Source: Rhizobium lusitanum
GTDB lineage: Bacteria; Pseudomonadota; Alphaproteobacteria; Rhizobiales; Rhizobiaceae
DNA length: 64,000 nucleotides
Reading direction: 5' to 3'
NCBI RefSeq assembly: GCF_014189535.1
Contig: NZ_CP050304.1
Span: forward strand, 62,001 to 126,000
Shown here: positions 1-8,702 of the stretch, in pieces
How positions within the stretch are numbered: position 1 is the first letter of the stretch
Layout: the number at the start of each line of letters is the position of its first letter
The notes under the pieces: generated by a model
The model's input: only the letters and a program-made list of their open reading frames with translations
What the model was told of the DNA's origin: nothing
Database searches by the model: none
Position numbers and translations under genes: made by a program

Positions 1-972
1 GAGCGTTTCGCCAAAGTCGATACCCTTATCGTCGACAAGACCGGGACCCTTACGGAAGGGCGGCCGAAGCTCACTGATATCCTGACCGCTGAAGGCACAA
101 CCGAGGCAGACCTGCTCGTGCTTGCCGCGAGTTTGGAACAGGGATCGGAGCATCCGCTCGCCGAAGCCATCGTTGAAGGAGCAAAGGAGCGCGGCGCAAC
201 CCTTCTGGCGACCATTGACTTTCAGGCAATCACCGGAAAGGGCGTGACCGGATTGGTTGACGGCCGGCGCATCGCGCTGGGTAATCAGGCAATGATGGTC
301 GACCTGGAAGTCGACGTCGGAATACTTGCCAAGCAGGCAGACGCGCTGCGGACCGAAGGCAAGACAGCCATGTACGTCGCAGTTGGTGGCAAGCTCGGCG
401 GGATCGTCGCAGTCGCCGATCCGATCAAAGCCACCACCAAGGAGGCTATTTTCGCGCTGCGCGAAAGCGGCTTGCGGATCATCATGGCGACCGGCGACAA
501 CGAACTGACCGCAAAGGCAGTTGCCTCCAAGCTCGGCATCGATGAAGTCCGCGCTAGCGTTCTGCCGGAAGACAAGAAAGCACTCATCGACCAGCTGCAC
601 GCCGGTGGGGCCAAGGTCGCCATGGCGGGAGACGGTGTGAACGATGCCCCAGCACTAGCGGCGGCCGAGGTCGGCATCGCCATGGGCACAGGTGCTGACG
701 TCGCGGTGGAAAGTGCTGGTATCACGCTGGTGAAAGGCGATCTCAATGGCATCGTCAGGGCAAGGACACTCGCCCAGGCGACCATACGCAACATCAAGCA
801 AAACCTGTTTTTTGCCTTCATCTACAACGTGCTTGGCGTGCCGGTCGCTGCCGGGGTCCTTTACCCGGTTTTCGGAACACTGCTATCGCCGATGATCGCG
901 GCTGCCGCTATGAGCCTGTCCTCCGTGTCCGTCATCGGCAATGCACTGCGCCTGCGCAATTTAAAGCTGTAA
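1..972 (+). CDS. copA: Cu(I)-translocating P-type ATPase, C-terminal part
   Basis: The frame is open from base 1, so the start lies outside the window. The fragment (323 residues) begins just before the phosphorylation motif DKTGT (residues 12-16). It then shows the nucleotide-binding SEHP motif (about 49-52), the hinge GDGVNDAP, and two last membrane helices. A Tyr-Asn pair in FIYNVLG and the Met-Ser-Ser pattern in [10 protein letters not shown] are the features that in P1B-type ATPases go with Cu(I) selectivity. The protein would export cytoplasmic Cu(I) across the inner membrane. The MerR-type gene 18 bp downstream on the same strand is the usual partner of such pumps. The N-terminal metal-binding domains and first six helices are not visible. 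Confidence 0.93.
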   Translation, partial: ERFAKVDTLIVDKTGTLTEGRPKLTDILTAEGTTEADLLVLAASLEQGSEHPLAEAIVEGAKERGATLLATIDFQAITGKGVTGLVDGRRIALGNQAMMVDLEVDVGILAKQADALRTEGKTAMYVAVGGKLGGIVAVADPIKATTKEAIFALRESGLRIIMATGDNELTAKAVASKLGIDEVRASVLPEDKKALIDQLHAGGAKVAMAGDGVNDAPALAAAEVGIAMGTGADVAVESAGITLVKGDLNGIVRARTLAQATIRNIKQNLFFAFIYNVLGVPVAAGVLYPVFGTLLSPMIAAAAMSLSSVSVIGNALRLRNLKL

Positions 973-990
973 GCTCAAGGAGGTTTTTCC

Positions 991-1395
991 ATGAATATTG
1001 GTGATGCGTCGTTACAGTCCGGCCTGCCACCCAAGACCATTCGCTACTACGAGGATATCGGACTTTTGAAGCCCGGGTGGGCAGAAAACGGCTATCGTGA
1101 CTACTCGGTCAAGGATCTTCATGGGCTGCGGTTTTTGCAGCGTAGCCGGAGCCTGGGGTTTTCGGTAGACGAGTGCCGGCAACTGCTGTCACTCTACAAT
1201 GACAAGGCTCGTGAAAGTGCGGAAGTTAAAGCGATTGCACAGGCCAAATTGGTGGAGATCGACCGGAAGATTGCCGAGCTGGTTGGATTGCGCAGTGCGT
1301 TGCACCACCTTGTAGCAAACTGCCATGGCGACGAGCGGCCGGATTGCCCGATTATCGACCAACTTGCAGGCGAACCAAGTTTTCAGTCGAGCTGA
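991..1395 (+). CDS. hmrR: MerR-family copper-responsive regulator (HmrR/CueR type)
   Basis: This 134-residue protein has the MerR helix-turn-helix at its N-terminus (IRYYEDIGLLKPGW), a central dimerisation helix, and a C-terminal loop CHGDERPDC whose two cysteines, seven residues apart, match the Cu(I)-binding loop of CueR/HmrR. A strong ribosome site, AAGGAGG, lies at 977-983, 8 bp before the ATG. Proteins of this family bend the promoter of a copper ATPase gene into an active form when Cu(I) binds. Because it follows the pump gene directly, the two are probably co-transcribed; the promoter it acts on would then lie left of the window. Confidence 0.92.
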   Translation: MNIGDASLQSGLPPKTIRYYEDIGLLKPGWAENGYRDYSVKDLHGLRFLQRSRSLGFSVDECRQLLSLYNDKARESAEVKAIAQAKLVEIDRKIAELVGLRSALHHLVANCHGDERPDCPIIDQLAGEPSFQSS

Positions 1396-1451
1396 AACGA
1401 TGCCCCGGTCGAGGCCGAGAAAGTGCTTCTGAAACAGCCTAAAGGAAAATG

Positions 1452-1486
1452 ACGTATCGTTCAGGCGGAAGGCCTGAACGATACGT
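1452..1486. terminator. Perfect 15-bp stem-loop after hmrR
   Basis: ACGTATCGTTCAGGC at 1452-1466 pairs perfectly with 1472-1486 around a 5-base loop. It lies 57 bp after the hmrR stop. No T-run follows on the + strand, so it is not a textbook intrinsic terminator. It could act as an mRNA 3' end protector or as an inverted-repeat binding site. Confidence 0.5.
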
Positions 1487-1804
1487 GATGACTCAATGCC
1501 GGAGCGGTTCGCTTCCGATGGTTTCAGGCGCGTCGCGCCTGAGACGCCCCCTTGGCATTGTGACCGCCAGCAACCGGGTGTTTTTGCGCTCCGCGCGATA
1601 GCGGCTGTCATTGCCATCTACGGGATCCGGCCGCGGTTGCTCTGGGTTGCTGTTCCTGTGCTCGGCGATGCGGTGATCTCGGCCATAATCATGTCAGCTG
1701 CCGCGGTTGTCGCGCTCTTCAGGGACGTTAATGGCATGCGCAGTCGCGGGGATGGTATGAATCCCGCTGGCCTAAGGGAAACGATACAAAAGGCACGCTA
1801 CCAA
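1487..1804. other. Non-coding gap between convergent genes
   Basis: About 320 bp between the hmrR stem-loop and the end of the convergent DedA/PAP2 gene. A + strand frame here encodes a hydrophobic stretch around 1600-1730, but it runs into the convergent gene and has no ribosome site. No gene is supported; it may be a remnant. Confidence 0.4.
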
Positions 1805-3859
1805 CTACCGGATCGGCACGACTTCCGCGGATGCCTTATGGCGCGCGAGCAGAACGCGCCTGTGCCATCCTCCCTCGGCCTCCACGTCATCGCGCAAAAC
1901 AAGCTGGCCTCCACGAAGCGTTTGTGCCAGAGCCTCTCTTGGCCCGGCGAAATCAGGCTGTGTCGAGACCACCGGGATCAATGACACGGCGCGGTAGATC
2001 CGCTCCTCAGTGATGGCTCCCACCCAAAGCGGGGTCTGTTCTCGGTCCGCGAGCACCCTGTCGGTTTCCCAGAGTCGAAGCACGAGACGAGTGCTCGACG
2101 GGGCCGGTGCGGCCAACGACCTAACGGAGGTGATAACCGGTAGGCGACCGCTCGCAAACAGCGGAACCACTGGGACGGCAGTGGCGTCGGAGGATGCTGC
2201 GAGCCATGTGAGGGCGGTCATTGGCGTCCAGCCGACGGACGTCCTCCAACCGTCCTGCTGCAAAACATCCTGCAAATCCTGCACGCTGCCCGCCCACTGG
2301 AACGCAAGCGGCTCTTCGATTTCGCCGGTGAGGTCGATACGACGCTCCGGAAGTGTCTGCCAACCTGTCGTCCACCAATCCGTGACGGAAACGACCCGGA
2401 CCACGGTTTTGGCGGCGTATCGGTCAATATCAGTGGTGTGGCTACGATAGATGTTACCCCCGCCCGCAAAGAGAACGGCCATGCATGCGACCAACAGCAA
2501 CGCTGGCGATCCTATTCGTTCGACTGGACGTCTGAGATAGACGATGGTGAGCAGGATCAACCAGGCGGACCCAAACGCCGCCCCGCCAACAACGTCGGAA
2601 AACCAATGCGCACCGAGATACAGGCGTGAGAATGCGATCAGAAGGACGAGAACCGTGGCGCCCAGGCCGATCAAAACCCGAAATGCTGGCCGAAACTCGT
2701 GGGCGATGAGAACTGCCAGGAAGCCATAGAGCACCATGTTCGTCGTGCTGTGGCCGCTCGGAAAGGAAAAAGCGCTCCAACCGGAATATAGGAGCTCATC
2801 GGGTCTCGCTCTGTGAAGTGTCACCTTGATGACGGTGTTGAGAGCCGAGGCTCCGCCGACAGCGACAAGCCAGAAGGCGGCCGTGCGCCATGCCCGTTGC
2901 CAGGCAAGCCAAAGAAGCACAACAGCGGTGAGGGCCACCACGACTTTGGTATCACCAAGCTCGGTGACGGCAACCATGATCGCATCGCCGATTGGCGTGC
3001 GAACCTCTTGCAAGGCGTTGTAGATAGCGTGGTCCGCGAGAACCAACGGATCACCGTTGACCACGTCCTCAAGGATGCCAAAGAACAGCCATGCCGCCCC
3101 GCCGAGCAGGACAAGCATGATGGCGAGAACCCGCGCTTGCGAGCGTTCCGGATCGAGCAGGCTACCGACATACCGGCTGAGCCAGGTGTCGCGAGTTTCC
3201 GCCCATCGCCGCATCTCTGCAATGCCCAGGTCCAGCAGCGGAACAGCATGCCTCAATATCCAGCGCCCAAGTCGCCACGTCAGGCAACACGCGGCAATCA
3301 AAATGATGAAAAGGACTGCCAACGGCTTTGCTGCGCCGCCTAAAGCACTGAATGCAGCACCGACGAAAACACCGGGAAGGATATGTGACGGCGCCCAGAC
3401 GAGAGCGGATGTGATGTTAACGACATAAAACCGTCTTGCAGACATTCCGAGCATGCCCGCGAGAAGTGGGATGAATGCGCGAACGCCTGGCGCAAAACGG
3501 GCTATAAAGACGCTCTTGTCGCCGTGGCGCTTGAAGAAGGCTTCGCTGCGCTCGATCAGTTCCGGATAACGGTTCAGCGGCCAGAGACTGACAATCTCAC
3601 GATGGTACCGGTGACCAAGCCAGAAGGACAATCCGTCTCCGACGATCGCTCCAAGAATTGCTGCAGCCAACAGGGGCCAGAGCACAAGAACACCGCTTGG
3701 CACGAGCGCGCTGAGCGCAAGGATGACCGCCGTGCCAGGAACAACGACACCTATGATCGGGATCGATTCGCAGAGAGCAAGCACGAACACCGCCATATAG
3801 GCAATGTGAGGATGCGCGCTCAGCCACTGGATCACCGATGATACAAAAGACGCGATCAT
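1805..3859 (-). CDS. DedA / PAP2 phosphatase / LssY fusion membrane protein
   Basis: This 684-residue protein combines three regions. Residues 1-200 are a DedA (VTT) membrane domain. Residues about 240-450 form a PAP2 lipid-phosphatase domain with all three motifs in order: KVTLHRARPD (C1), SFPSGHS (C2) and SRLYLGAHWFSD (C3). The last 200 residues are a LssY-like C-terminal domain outside the membrane. The fusion is known in Proteobacteria and is expected to dephosphorylate a lipid phosphate or pyrophosphate at the inner membrane, possibly coupled to lipid-carrier movement by DedA; the substrate is unknown. The ATG follows an AGGAT ribosome-site-like stretch. A broken second PAP2 gene sits 6 bp upstream on the same strand, suggesting a small phospholipid or undecaprenyl-phosphate locus. 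Confidence 0.88.
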   Translation of the reverse strand: MIASFVSSVIQWLSAHPHIAYMAVFVLALCESIPIIGVVVPGTAVILALSALVPSGVLVLWPLLAAAILGAIVGDGLSFWLGHRYHREIVSLWPLNRYPELIERSEAFFKRHGDKSVFIARFAPGVRAFIPLLAGMLGMSARRFYVVNITSALVWAPSHILPGVFVGAAFSALGGAAKPLAVLFIILIAACCLTWRLGRWILRHAVPLLDLGIAEMRRWAETRDTWLSRYVGSLLDPERSQARVLAIMLVLLGGAAWLFFGILEDVVNGDPLVLADHAIYNALQEVRTPIGDAIMVAVTELGDTKVVVALTAVVLLWLAWQRAWRTAAFWLVAVGGASALNTVIKVTLHRARPDELLYSGWSAFSFPSGHSTTNMVLYGFLAVLIAHEFRPAFRVLIGLGATVLVLLIAFSRLYLGAHWFSDVVGGAAFGSAWLILLTIVYLRRPVERIGSPALLLVACMAVLFAGGGNIYRSHTTDIDRYAAKTVVRVVSVTDWWTTGWQTLPERRIDLTGEIEEPLAFQWAGSVQDLQDVLQQDGWRTSVGWTPMTALTWLAASSDATAVPVVPLFASGRLPVITSVRSLAAPAPSSTRLVLRLWETDRVLADREQTPLWVGAITEERIYRAVSLIPVVSTQPDFAGPREALAQTLRGGQLVLRDDVEAEGGWHRRVLLARHKASAEVVPIR

Positions 3860-3865
3860 TGTCTT

Positions 3866-4336
3866 TCATCCTATAGGATATTGGTGATCAGATGATCGGC
3901 CTTCGTGCCTTCCCGATACACCGAACGGACGACCAGCGCCGCGACAATTCCTGTCAGCGCGCCGCGCACCGTGAAGGAGAAAGGCGGCCGCAATCGCAAA
4001 GGTCGCCGTTGCATGGTCGGAGGGAAACGAGAAGTCTGCGCTTCGTTCGATCAGCAGGTTGGTTATGCCGCCGTCATAGGGCCGTGCCCGGTGAACAAAG
4101 AGAAGAATGAGCTGGTTAAGGCCGAGCCCTAGCAAGAACGAGATGCCTGCTGCGAGGAGGACATGGCGTATATGGGGCCTGTCGGGCCTGCGCCACCATT
4201 GTATGGCGACCACCAGCACCAGGACCCGGACGCCAATGCTCGAGGTCCAGATCATTAGCTGATCGAGAGCAGCGATATGCCCCGCCAATGCGTTGATGGC
4301 ATGGTTGATACTCGCGTCGAGTTCATACATTGGCAC
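3866..4336 (-). pseudogene. PAP2 phosphatase, truncated by a frameshift or fusion
   Basis: The first 120 residues are a normal small PAP2 protein (undecaprenyl-diphosphatase-like) with membrane segments, a C1 motif ending HRARPYD and a C2 motif SFPSDHATATFA. After the helix AIAAAFLLHGARR the sequence turns into polar, low-quality protein (RADRNCRGAGRPFG) and the essential C3 motif (SRxxxxxH) never appears. Another minus-strand frame over the last 90 bp reads ALTGIVAALVVRSVYREG and ends at a TAG near 3870. This may be the tail of a different gene joined here by a deletion. The product should lack phosphatase activity. Confidence 0.7.
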
Positions 4337-4384
4337 ACTCCCTTTCGACCCTTGCAGCTTCGGAGGTGCTGCATCGATCCTCGA

Positions 4385-4904
4385 TTAATCGGCTGATGCT
4401 TGGATATTGCTGCGATCGCGCACCCGCCCACGGATGAAAAACAATCCTGCAAGAGTGACGGCGGTGAAAGCGGCGCCAGCCAGGAACGTGCCCTGCGGCC
4501 CGCTGACGTCCCAAAGAATGCCGGCGATGACGCTTGCAACAAGCAGCGCAACCCCTGTCACAAGATTGAACATGCCGAAGGCCGTTCCACGCAGTTCAGC
4601 CGGCGCACTTTCCGCAATCAGGGTGGCAAGCAGTCCTTGTGTGAAGCCCATATGGAGGCCCCAGAGCACGACGCCGACGCCAACCCAGAGAATATCGGAC
4701 GCAAAAGCCAACACGAGATCGGCCACAAGAAGCAGGACCAGACCGAAAACCAAAAGGGTCATGCGGTTGACACGGTCGGAGAGGACGCCGACCGGATAGG
4801 CCGACAGAGAGTATGCGAGGCTCATGATCACGAGGACGATCGGGACCAGGGCCAGTGGCAGGTCGATCGATTGAGCCCGCAAGATAAGAAATGCTTCGCT
4901 GAAA
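4385..4904 (-). pseudogene. MFS transporter, C-terminal half cut by the Tn3 end
   Basis: The reading frame is open from the transposon border (SEAFLILRAQSIDLP) to the stop and encodes the last six membrane helices of a major facilitator transporter, including the loop between helices 8 and 9 (PVGVLSDRVNR). The first half is missing: the frame enters the 46-bp Tn3 inverted repeat at 4905. An internal ATG could start a 165-residue product, but half a transporter is unlikely to work. The substrate is not readable from this half. Confidence 0.82.
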
Positions 4905-4950
4905 CGGCGTCACGACACGAAAGTGGTGGATCTGTCCGACATTTGAGAAC
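4905..4950. repeat. Tn3 left terminal inverted repeat
   Basis: Reads inward CGGCGTCACGACACGAAAGT and continues GGTGGATCTGTCCGACATTT. It matches the right end in reverse complement over 46 bp with about three differences. It abuts the truncated MFS gene. Confidence 0.88.
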
Positions 4951-4959
4951 ATAGGGTGA

Positions 4960-7926
4960 TCACGCTGCAAGGATGGAAGTTTCCTGCCGCAACGGCCTGA
5001 GATCAGCGCCGTCCGTCAGGGTCCAGATGTAGTCGCCGGTGAGGCTGATGTGTTGCCAGCCGAGCGGGGTAATGTGCTTTAAGACGTCAGGCGGCGTCGG
5101 AATGCCCTCGCGATTGAGGGCGGCGAACGCCGGTTCGAGATATAGCGTGTTCCAGTAGACGATGGCGTTGATCAGCAGGTTCAGTCCGGATGCCCGATAG
5201 AACTGGCTCTCGAAGGTTCGGTCGCGCAATTCTCCGAGACGGTTGAAGAAAAGCGCCCGAGCAAGTGTGTTCTGAGCCTCGCTCTTGTTGAGGCCGGCGG
5301 TTGCGTTTCTACGCATTTCCGGGTTCTGCCACCATTGCGGTAGGAAAATCGATCGATTGATGCGGCCGAGATCGCGAAGCGCCAACGCCAGACCGTTCTG
5401 TCGTGGGAATGCCGACAGCTTGGCGAGTAGGGTCGAGGGTCGGACCTGGCCGGAACGGATCGTCGTGACGAGGCGAAGGATGTCATTCCAATTTGCCTTG
5501 ATGCGCTCGACGTTGATGGGCTCTCCGACGAGAGATGTAAGGTTCGCTGGGGGCGTGTCACCGGGAAATAGGTAGAGCTTTCGATCCTTGAGGCCCCGCA
5601 GCCGGGGCACAAGCTGGAAGCCGACGAGATGGCAAAGGGCGAAACTCATATCGCTGACCCCACCCGTATCGACATAGTGGGTCTCGATGGCGAGATCGCT
5701 GCCATGATAGAGCAGTCCGTCAAGGACGTAGATTGCCTCGCTCGCATTGGCGTTCATGGCAACGATATAGAATGCGCCGTACTGATCGGACGTGAAGCGA
5801 TAGAATTTGGCGCCTGGATTGGGACCATAGCGGGCATTGAGGTCGCCGATCGCCTCGGCGTGCCCCCCAGCCGGGAAGTATTGGCCGTCCGATGACGAGG
5901 TCGTGCCATCACCCCATAGGCTTGCGAGCGGCAATTGCCTCTGGGCATTGACGAGAATTGCGTGCGCTGCGGCGTAACCGTCCTCCCGGATGTGCCAGTC
6001 ATGTGCCCAGGCAAGCTGGCGCATCGTGATACCGGGAGAAACATCCGCCATTCTGGTGAGGCCGAGATTTATGCCGTCGGCCAGGATCGCGGTGAGAAGG
6101 GCAAGCTTATTGTCGGCTGTCCGACCGCTGCGTAGATGAGTGAAAGCGTTGGAAAACCCGGTGCGGGCGTCCACCTCCAGCAGCAGATCCGTGATGCGGA
6201 TCGCAGGCAGGCGGCTTTCAACCTTTGCCTTCAGCGACTTCGCGATGTCCGGAAACAACGCCTTGTGCGGCGTGACGCTGAAGCCTGCTCCGGTCAATTC
6301 GACATCGTCGAGTTCACCGGCGGCAGCCAAACGGGAGAGATCCGCTAGTCCCTCGTTCAGGACCCGGCGCTGCTGACGGAGATACGTCTCGACGTCGGTA
6401 TCAACGGCGATCGGAAGCGGCCCTTCCTCACGCATCAGCTCGAACGTGGGCGCGGGAATGAGAAAGCTTTCGAAAGACTGGAAGCGTTTGGCCCCCTCCA
6501 CCCAGACATCGCCCGCATCGAGCCGGCGCTTTAATTCGCTGAACAGGCAAAGTTCATAGGCCCTGCGATCGATCTTGCCGTCCTGCAGGATCAGTGGCAC
6601 CCAACCTTTTGGAGCGAACGAAATTGGGGCTTTGTCCGGTATCGCCCTTTTGCCGGCACGATAGAGATCAGTGACCACGGATAGTGCCCGCAACAGATTT
6701 GCCGCCACGGCGTGGCCGCGGAAGACGAGGGTGGAAAGAAACTGCGGCGCAAGTTTCCGGATTGTCGGATAGCGCTGGAGCATGTCGATTTTGCCATCGA
6801 TGACATCAGGGGCAATCAGCGTATCGACTGCCTCGACACTAAGCGTGAAGGCAGGCCAATGAATGGCCCTCTCGATCGCGCCAGCGATGTCCTCGCCTTC
6901 CTCCCTCGCCTCGATGATCGCGTGACAAACTTTTGAAACATCCCTCAGCGGCCTCTGCACCTCCCGGACCGACCGTGTCACGCGAGCGGCCGCCCGATTG
7001 TCGGCTCGCCGGGTCAGCACGCCCATGATCTTCTTGAACATGTCGATGGCGCAGTCGGTCAGGTGGCGGGAAAGATGCAACGCCGTAGCGGCCAGGACAG
7101 CGTGCCGGCGTTCGGGGGTGAGATCGCGCAGATGCTGTGCGCTCATCCGCATGCCCTCCGCGGCAAATTCGTCAAAGACCTTGACCGGAACCCGATCCAT
7201 CAAAGTCGCAGACAGATTCAGCGACCGCAGAAAGCGAATTCGCTCGGCAATTCTATCGAGGTTGGCGGCTGCTGGTGACAATGCCGGCGTTCTCGCCCAG
7301 GCAAGGACGGTCATGCTCGTCTCTTCACGCGGATCGAGAAGCTTGTCGAGATCGAGCTTCTGACCCTCGGATAGCCCTCCAGCCAAAGCCCGGTGGGCGA
7401 TACGAACGCCGCGCCGGATTGCCACATGAATGATGGCTTCAAGCGCCGATCGCGGAGGCAGGAGAATTCTCCGACGCCGCAACTCCTCAACCACCATGTC
7501 CGCCAATTTGTCGGCTTGGCGTAGTGTTTGAGCCGCCGGTGTCAGCCAACCGGTCAACACTCGCACATCAGATGGGGCAAATGGCCGAATCTGCATTCGA
7601 TCGAAAAGCAGAATGAGATGTTCGCGCCGCGTCTGCGGCCGCTCGAAGTAGCGATCGATCTCGCGATGATCGACACCGATCTGCCTTGCCAGAAACCGGA
7701 GGACGCCGAGCGGCAGAACCTCGCCATCCGCAAGTGGTCGTCCCGGATACCGCAGCGTGGCCAGGACACAGGCAAGACCCAACCGGTTCGAAGCCTTGTT
7801 CTGTCGCATGATGAGATCGAGGTCGGATCGGTCCAGCGTGTAGTGTTTGGCAACCTCCCTGTCGTCATCCGGGATGGTTGTCGCCTGCTGCCACCATGCT
7901 TCGCTCAATATTACCCTTCGCGCCAT
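4960..7926 (-). CDS. tnpA: Tn3-family transposase TnpA
   Basis: This 988-residue protein has the normal size of Tn3 transposases. Its N-terminus (MARRVILSEAWWQQATTIP) and DUF4158-like DNA-binding region are followed by a long helical middle and a C-terminal catalytic region with conserved blocks such as SSSDGQYFPAGG, YVDTGGVSDMSFALCHL and NTLYLEPAFAAL. I chose the ATG at 7926, where family members begin and where GAGG precedes the codon; the frame is open to 8028. It ends 10 bp from the left inverted repeat, as expected for this layout. It recognises the 46-bp ends and carries out replicative transposition. No frameshift is visible. Confidence 0.95.
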   Translation of the reverse strand: MARRVILSEAWWQQATTIPDDDREVAKHYTLDRSDLDLIMRQNKASNRLGLACVLATLRYPGRPLADGEVLPLGVLRFLARQIGVDHREIDRYFERPQTRREHLILLFDRMQIRPFAPSDVRVLTGWLTPAAQTLRQADKLADMVVEELRRRRILLPPRSALEAIIHVAIRRGVRIAHRALAGGLSEGQKLDLDKLLDPREETSMTVLAWARTPALSPAAANLDRIAERIRFLRSLNLSATLMDRVPVKVFDEFAAEGMRMSAQHLRDLTPERRHAVLAATALHLSRHLTDCAIDMFKKIMGVLTRRADNRAAARVTRSVREVQRPLRDVSKVCHAIIEAREEGEDIAGAIERAIHWPAFTLSVEAVDTLIAPDVIDGKIDMLQRYPTIRKLAPQFLSTLVFRGHAVAANLLRALSVVTDLYRAGKRAIPDKAPISFAPKGWVPLILQDGKIDRRAYELCLFSELKRRLDAGDVWVEGAKRFQSFESFLIPAPTFELMREEGPLPIAVDTDVETYLRQQRRVLNEGLADLSRLAAAGELDDVELTGAGFSVTPHKALFPDIAKSLKAKVESRLPAIRITDLLLEVDARTGFSNAFTHLRSGRTADNKLALLTAILADGINLGLTRMADVSPGITMRQLAWAHDWHIREDGYAAAHAILVNAQRQLPLASLWGDGTTSSSDGQYFPAGGHAEAIGDLNARYGPNPGAKFYRFTSDQYGAFYIVAMNANASEAIYVLDGLLYHGSDLAIETHYVDTGGVSDMSFALCHLVGFQLVPRLRGLKDRKLYLFPGDTPPANLTSLVGEPINVERIKANWNDILRLVTTIRSGQVRPSTLLAKLSAFPRQNGLALALRDLGRINRSIFLPQWWQNPEMRRNATAGLNKSEAQNTLARALFFNRLGELRDRTFESQFYRASGLNLLINAIVYWNTLYLEPAFAALNREGIPTPPDVLKHITPLGWQHISLTGDYIWTLTDGADLRPLRQETSILAA

Positions 7927-8091
7927 GCCTCGATCTTCCAATAAAGTTGATGAAAATGCAGCGAACTGGAAAATGCCTGTCCGACAAACGACCGTTTGGC
8001 GGCGTCCACAAGTTTTGTCCGCAAACATTGCTATTTAACGGCAAATCGGACATTGTCCGCATTGAACCAGAAAACGGACAAGTCGCACCTC
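7927..8091. promoter_or_regulatory. res site / divergent tnpA-tnpR promoter region
   Basis: The 165 bp between the divergent transposase and resolvase genes contain repeated TGTCCG/CGGACA half-sites (near 7978, 8019, 8047 with 8055, and 8075), as expected for resolvase-binding subsites. In Tn3-type elements this is where cointegrates are resolved and both genes are repressed by TnpR. Confidence 0.7.
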
Positions 8092-8646
8092 ATGACTGCG
8101 ATCGGCTATGTAAGGGTCTCGACCGGAGAACAGGACACGGCGCTGCAGCTCGATGCCTTGCGGAAGGCAGGCTGCGAGAAGCTGTTCGAGGACAAGGCGT
8201 CAGGTGTAAAGACCGATCGGCCCGGTCTGACGGATGCTATCCGTTATGTGAGTGACGGCGATACGCTGACGGTCTGGAAGCTCGACCGTCTCGGCCGATC
8301 AATGAAGCACCTGATCGAGATCGTCACTGAGCTGGAAGCAAAAGGAGTCGGCTTCCGCTCCATCACCGAGAATATCGACACCACGACATCGGGCGGTCGT
8401 CTGGTGTTCCACCTGTTTGGAGCGCTGGCGCAATTCGAACGCGATCTGATCCGGGAAAGGACCAGAGCAGGGCTTCAGGCCGCGGAAGAGCGCGGCCGGC
8501 GTGGTGGCCGTCAAGCGGTCGTAACCCCGGAGAAACTTGCCAAAGCTCGGCAGCATCTGGCTGCTGGACTCAATGTTCGCGAAGCTGCCGCGCGTGTCAA
8601 AATTGGGAAAACTGCACTCTACCAAGCTCTCAAGGTTGAAAAATAG
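8092..8646 (+). CDS. tnpR: TnpR resolvase (serine recombinase)
   Basis: This 184-residue serine recombinase has the catalytic serine at residue 10 in YVRVSTGEQD, the conserved WKLDRLGRSMKHL block, the E-helix region ALAQFERDLIRERTRAGL and a C-terminal helix-turn-helix (LNVREAAARVKIGKTALYQA). The ATG at 8092 begins where family members start (MTAIGYVRVS); the frame is open further upstream, but that would run through the res site. It resolves the cointegrate formed during replicative transposition. Confidence 0.95.
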   Translation: MTAIGYVRVSTGEQDTALQLDALRKAGCEKLFEDKASGVKTDRPGLTDAIRYVSDGDTLTVWKLDRLGRSMKHLIEIVTELEAKGVGFRSITENIDTTTSGGRLVFHLFGALAQFERDLIRERTRAGLQAAEERGRRGGRQAVVTPEKLAKARQHLAAGLNVREAAARVKIGKTALYQALKVEK

Positions 8647-8702
8647 CGCTGTCGCCGAAGCTGAAAGCTGGCTTGCCGGACGGCCAAGTTGATAGGTTGC
8701 CA

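Noticed and set aside
1496..1984. A 162-codon + strand frame after hmrR with a hydrophobic middle
   Set aside because: It runs about 180 bp into the end of the convergent DedA/PAP2 gene, begins in the middle of a non-coding stretch and lacks a ribosome site.
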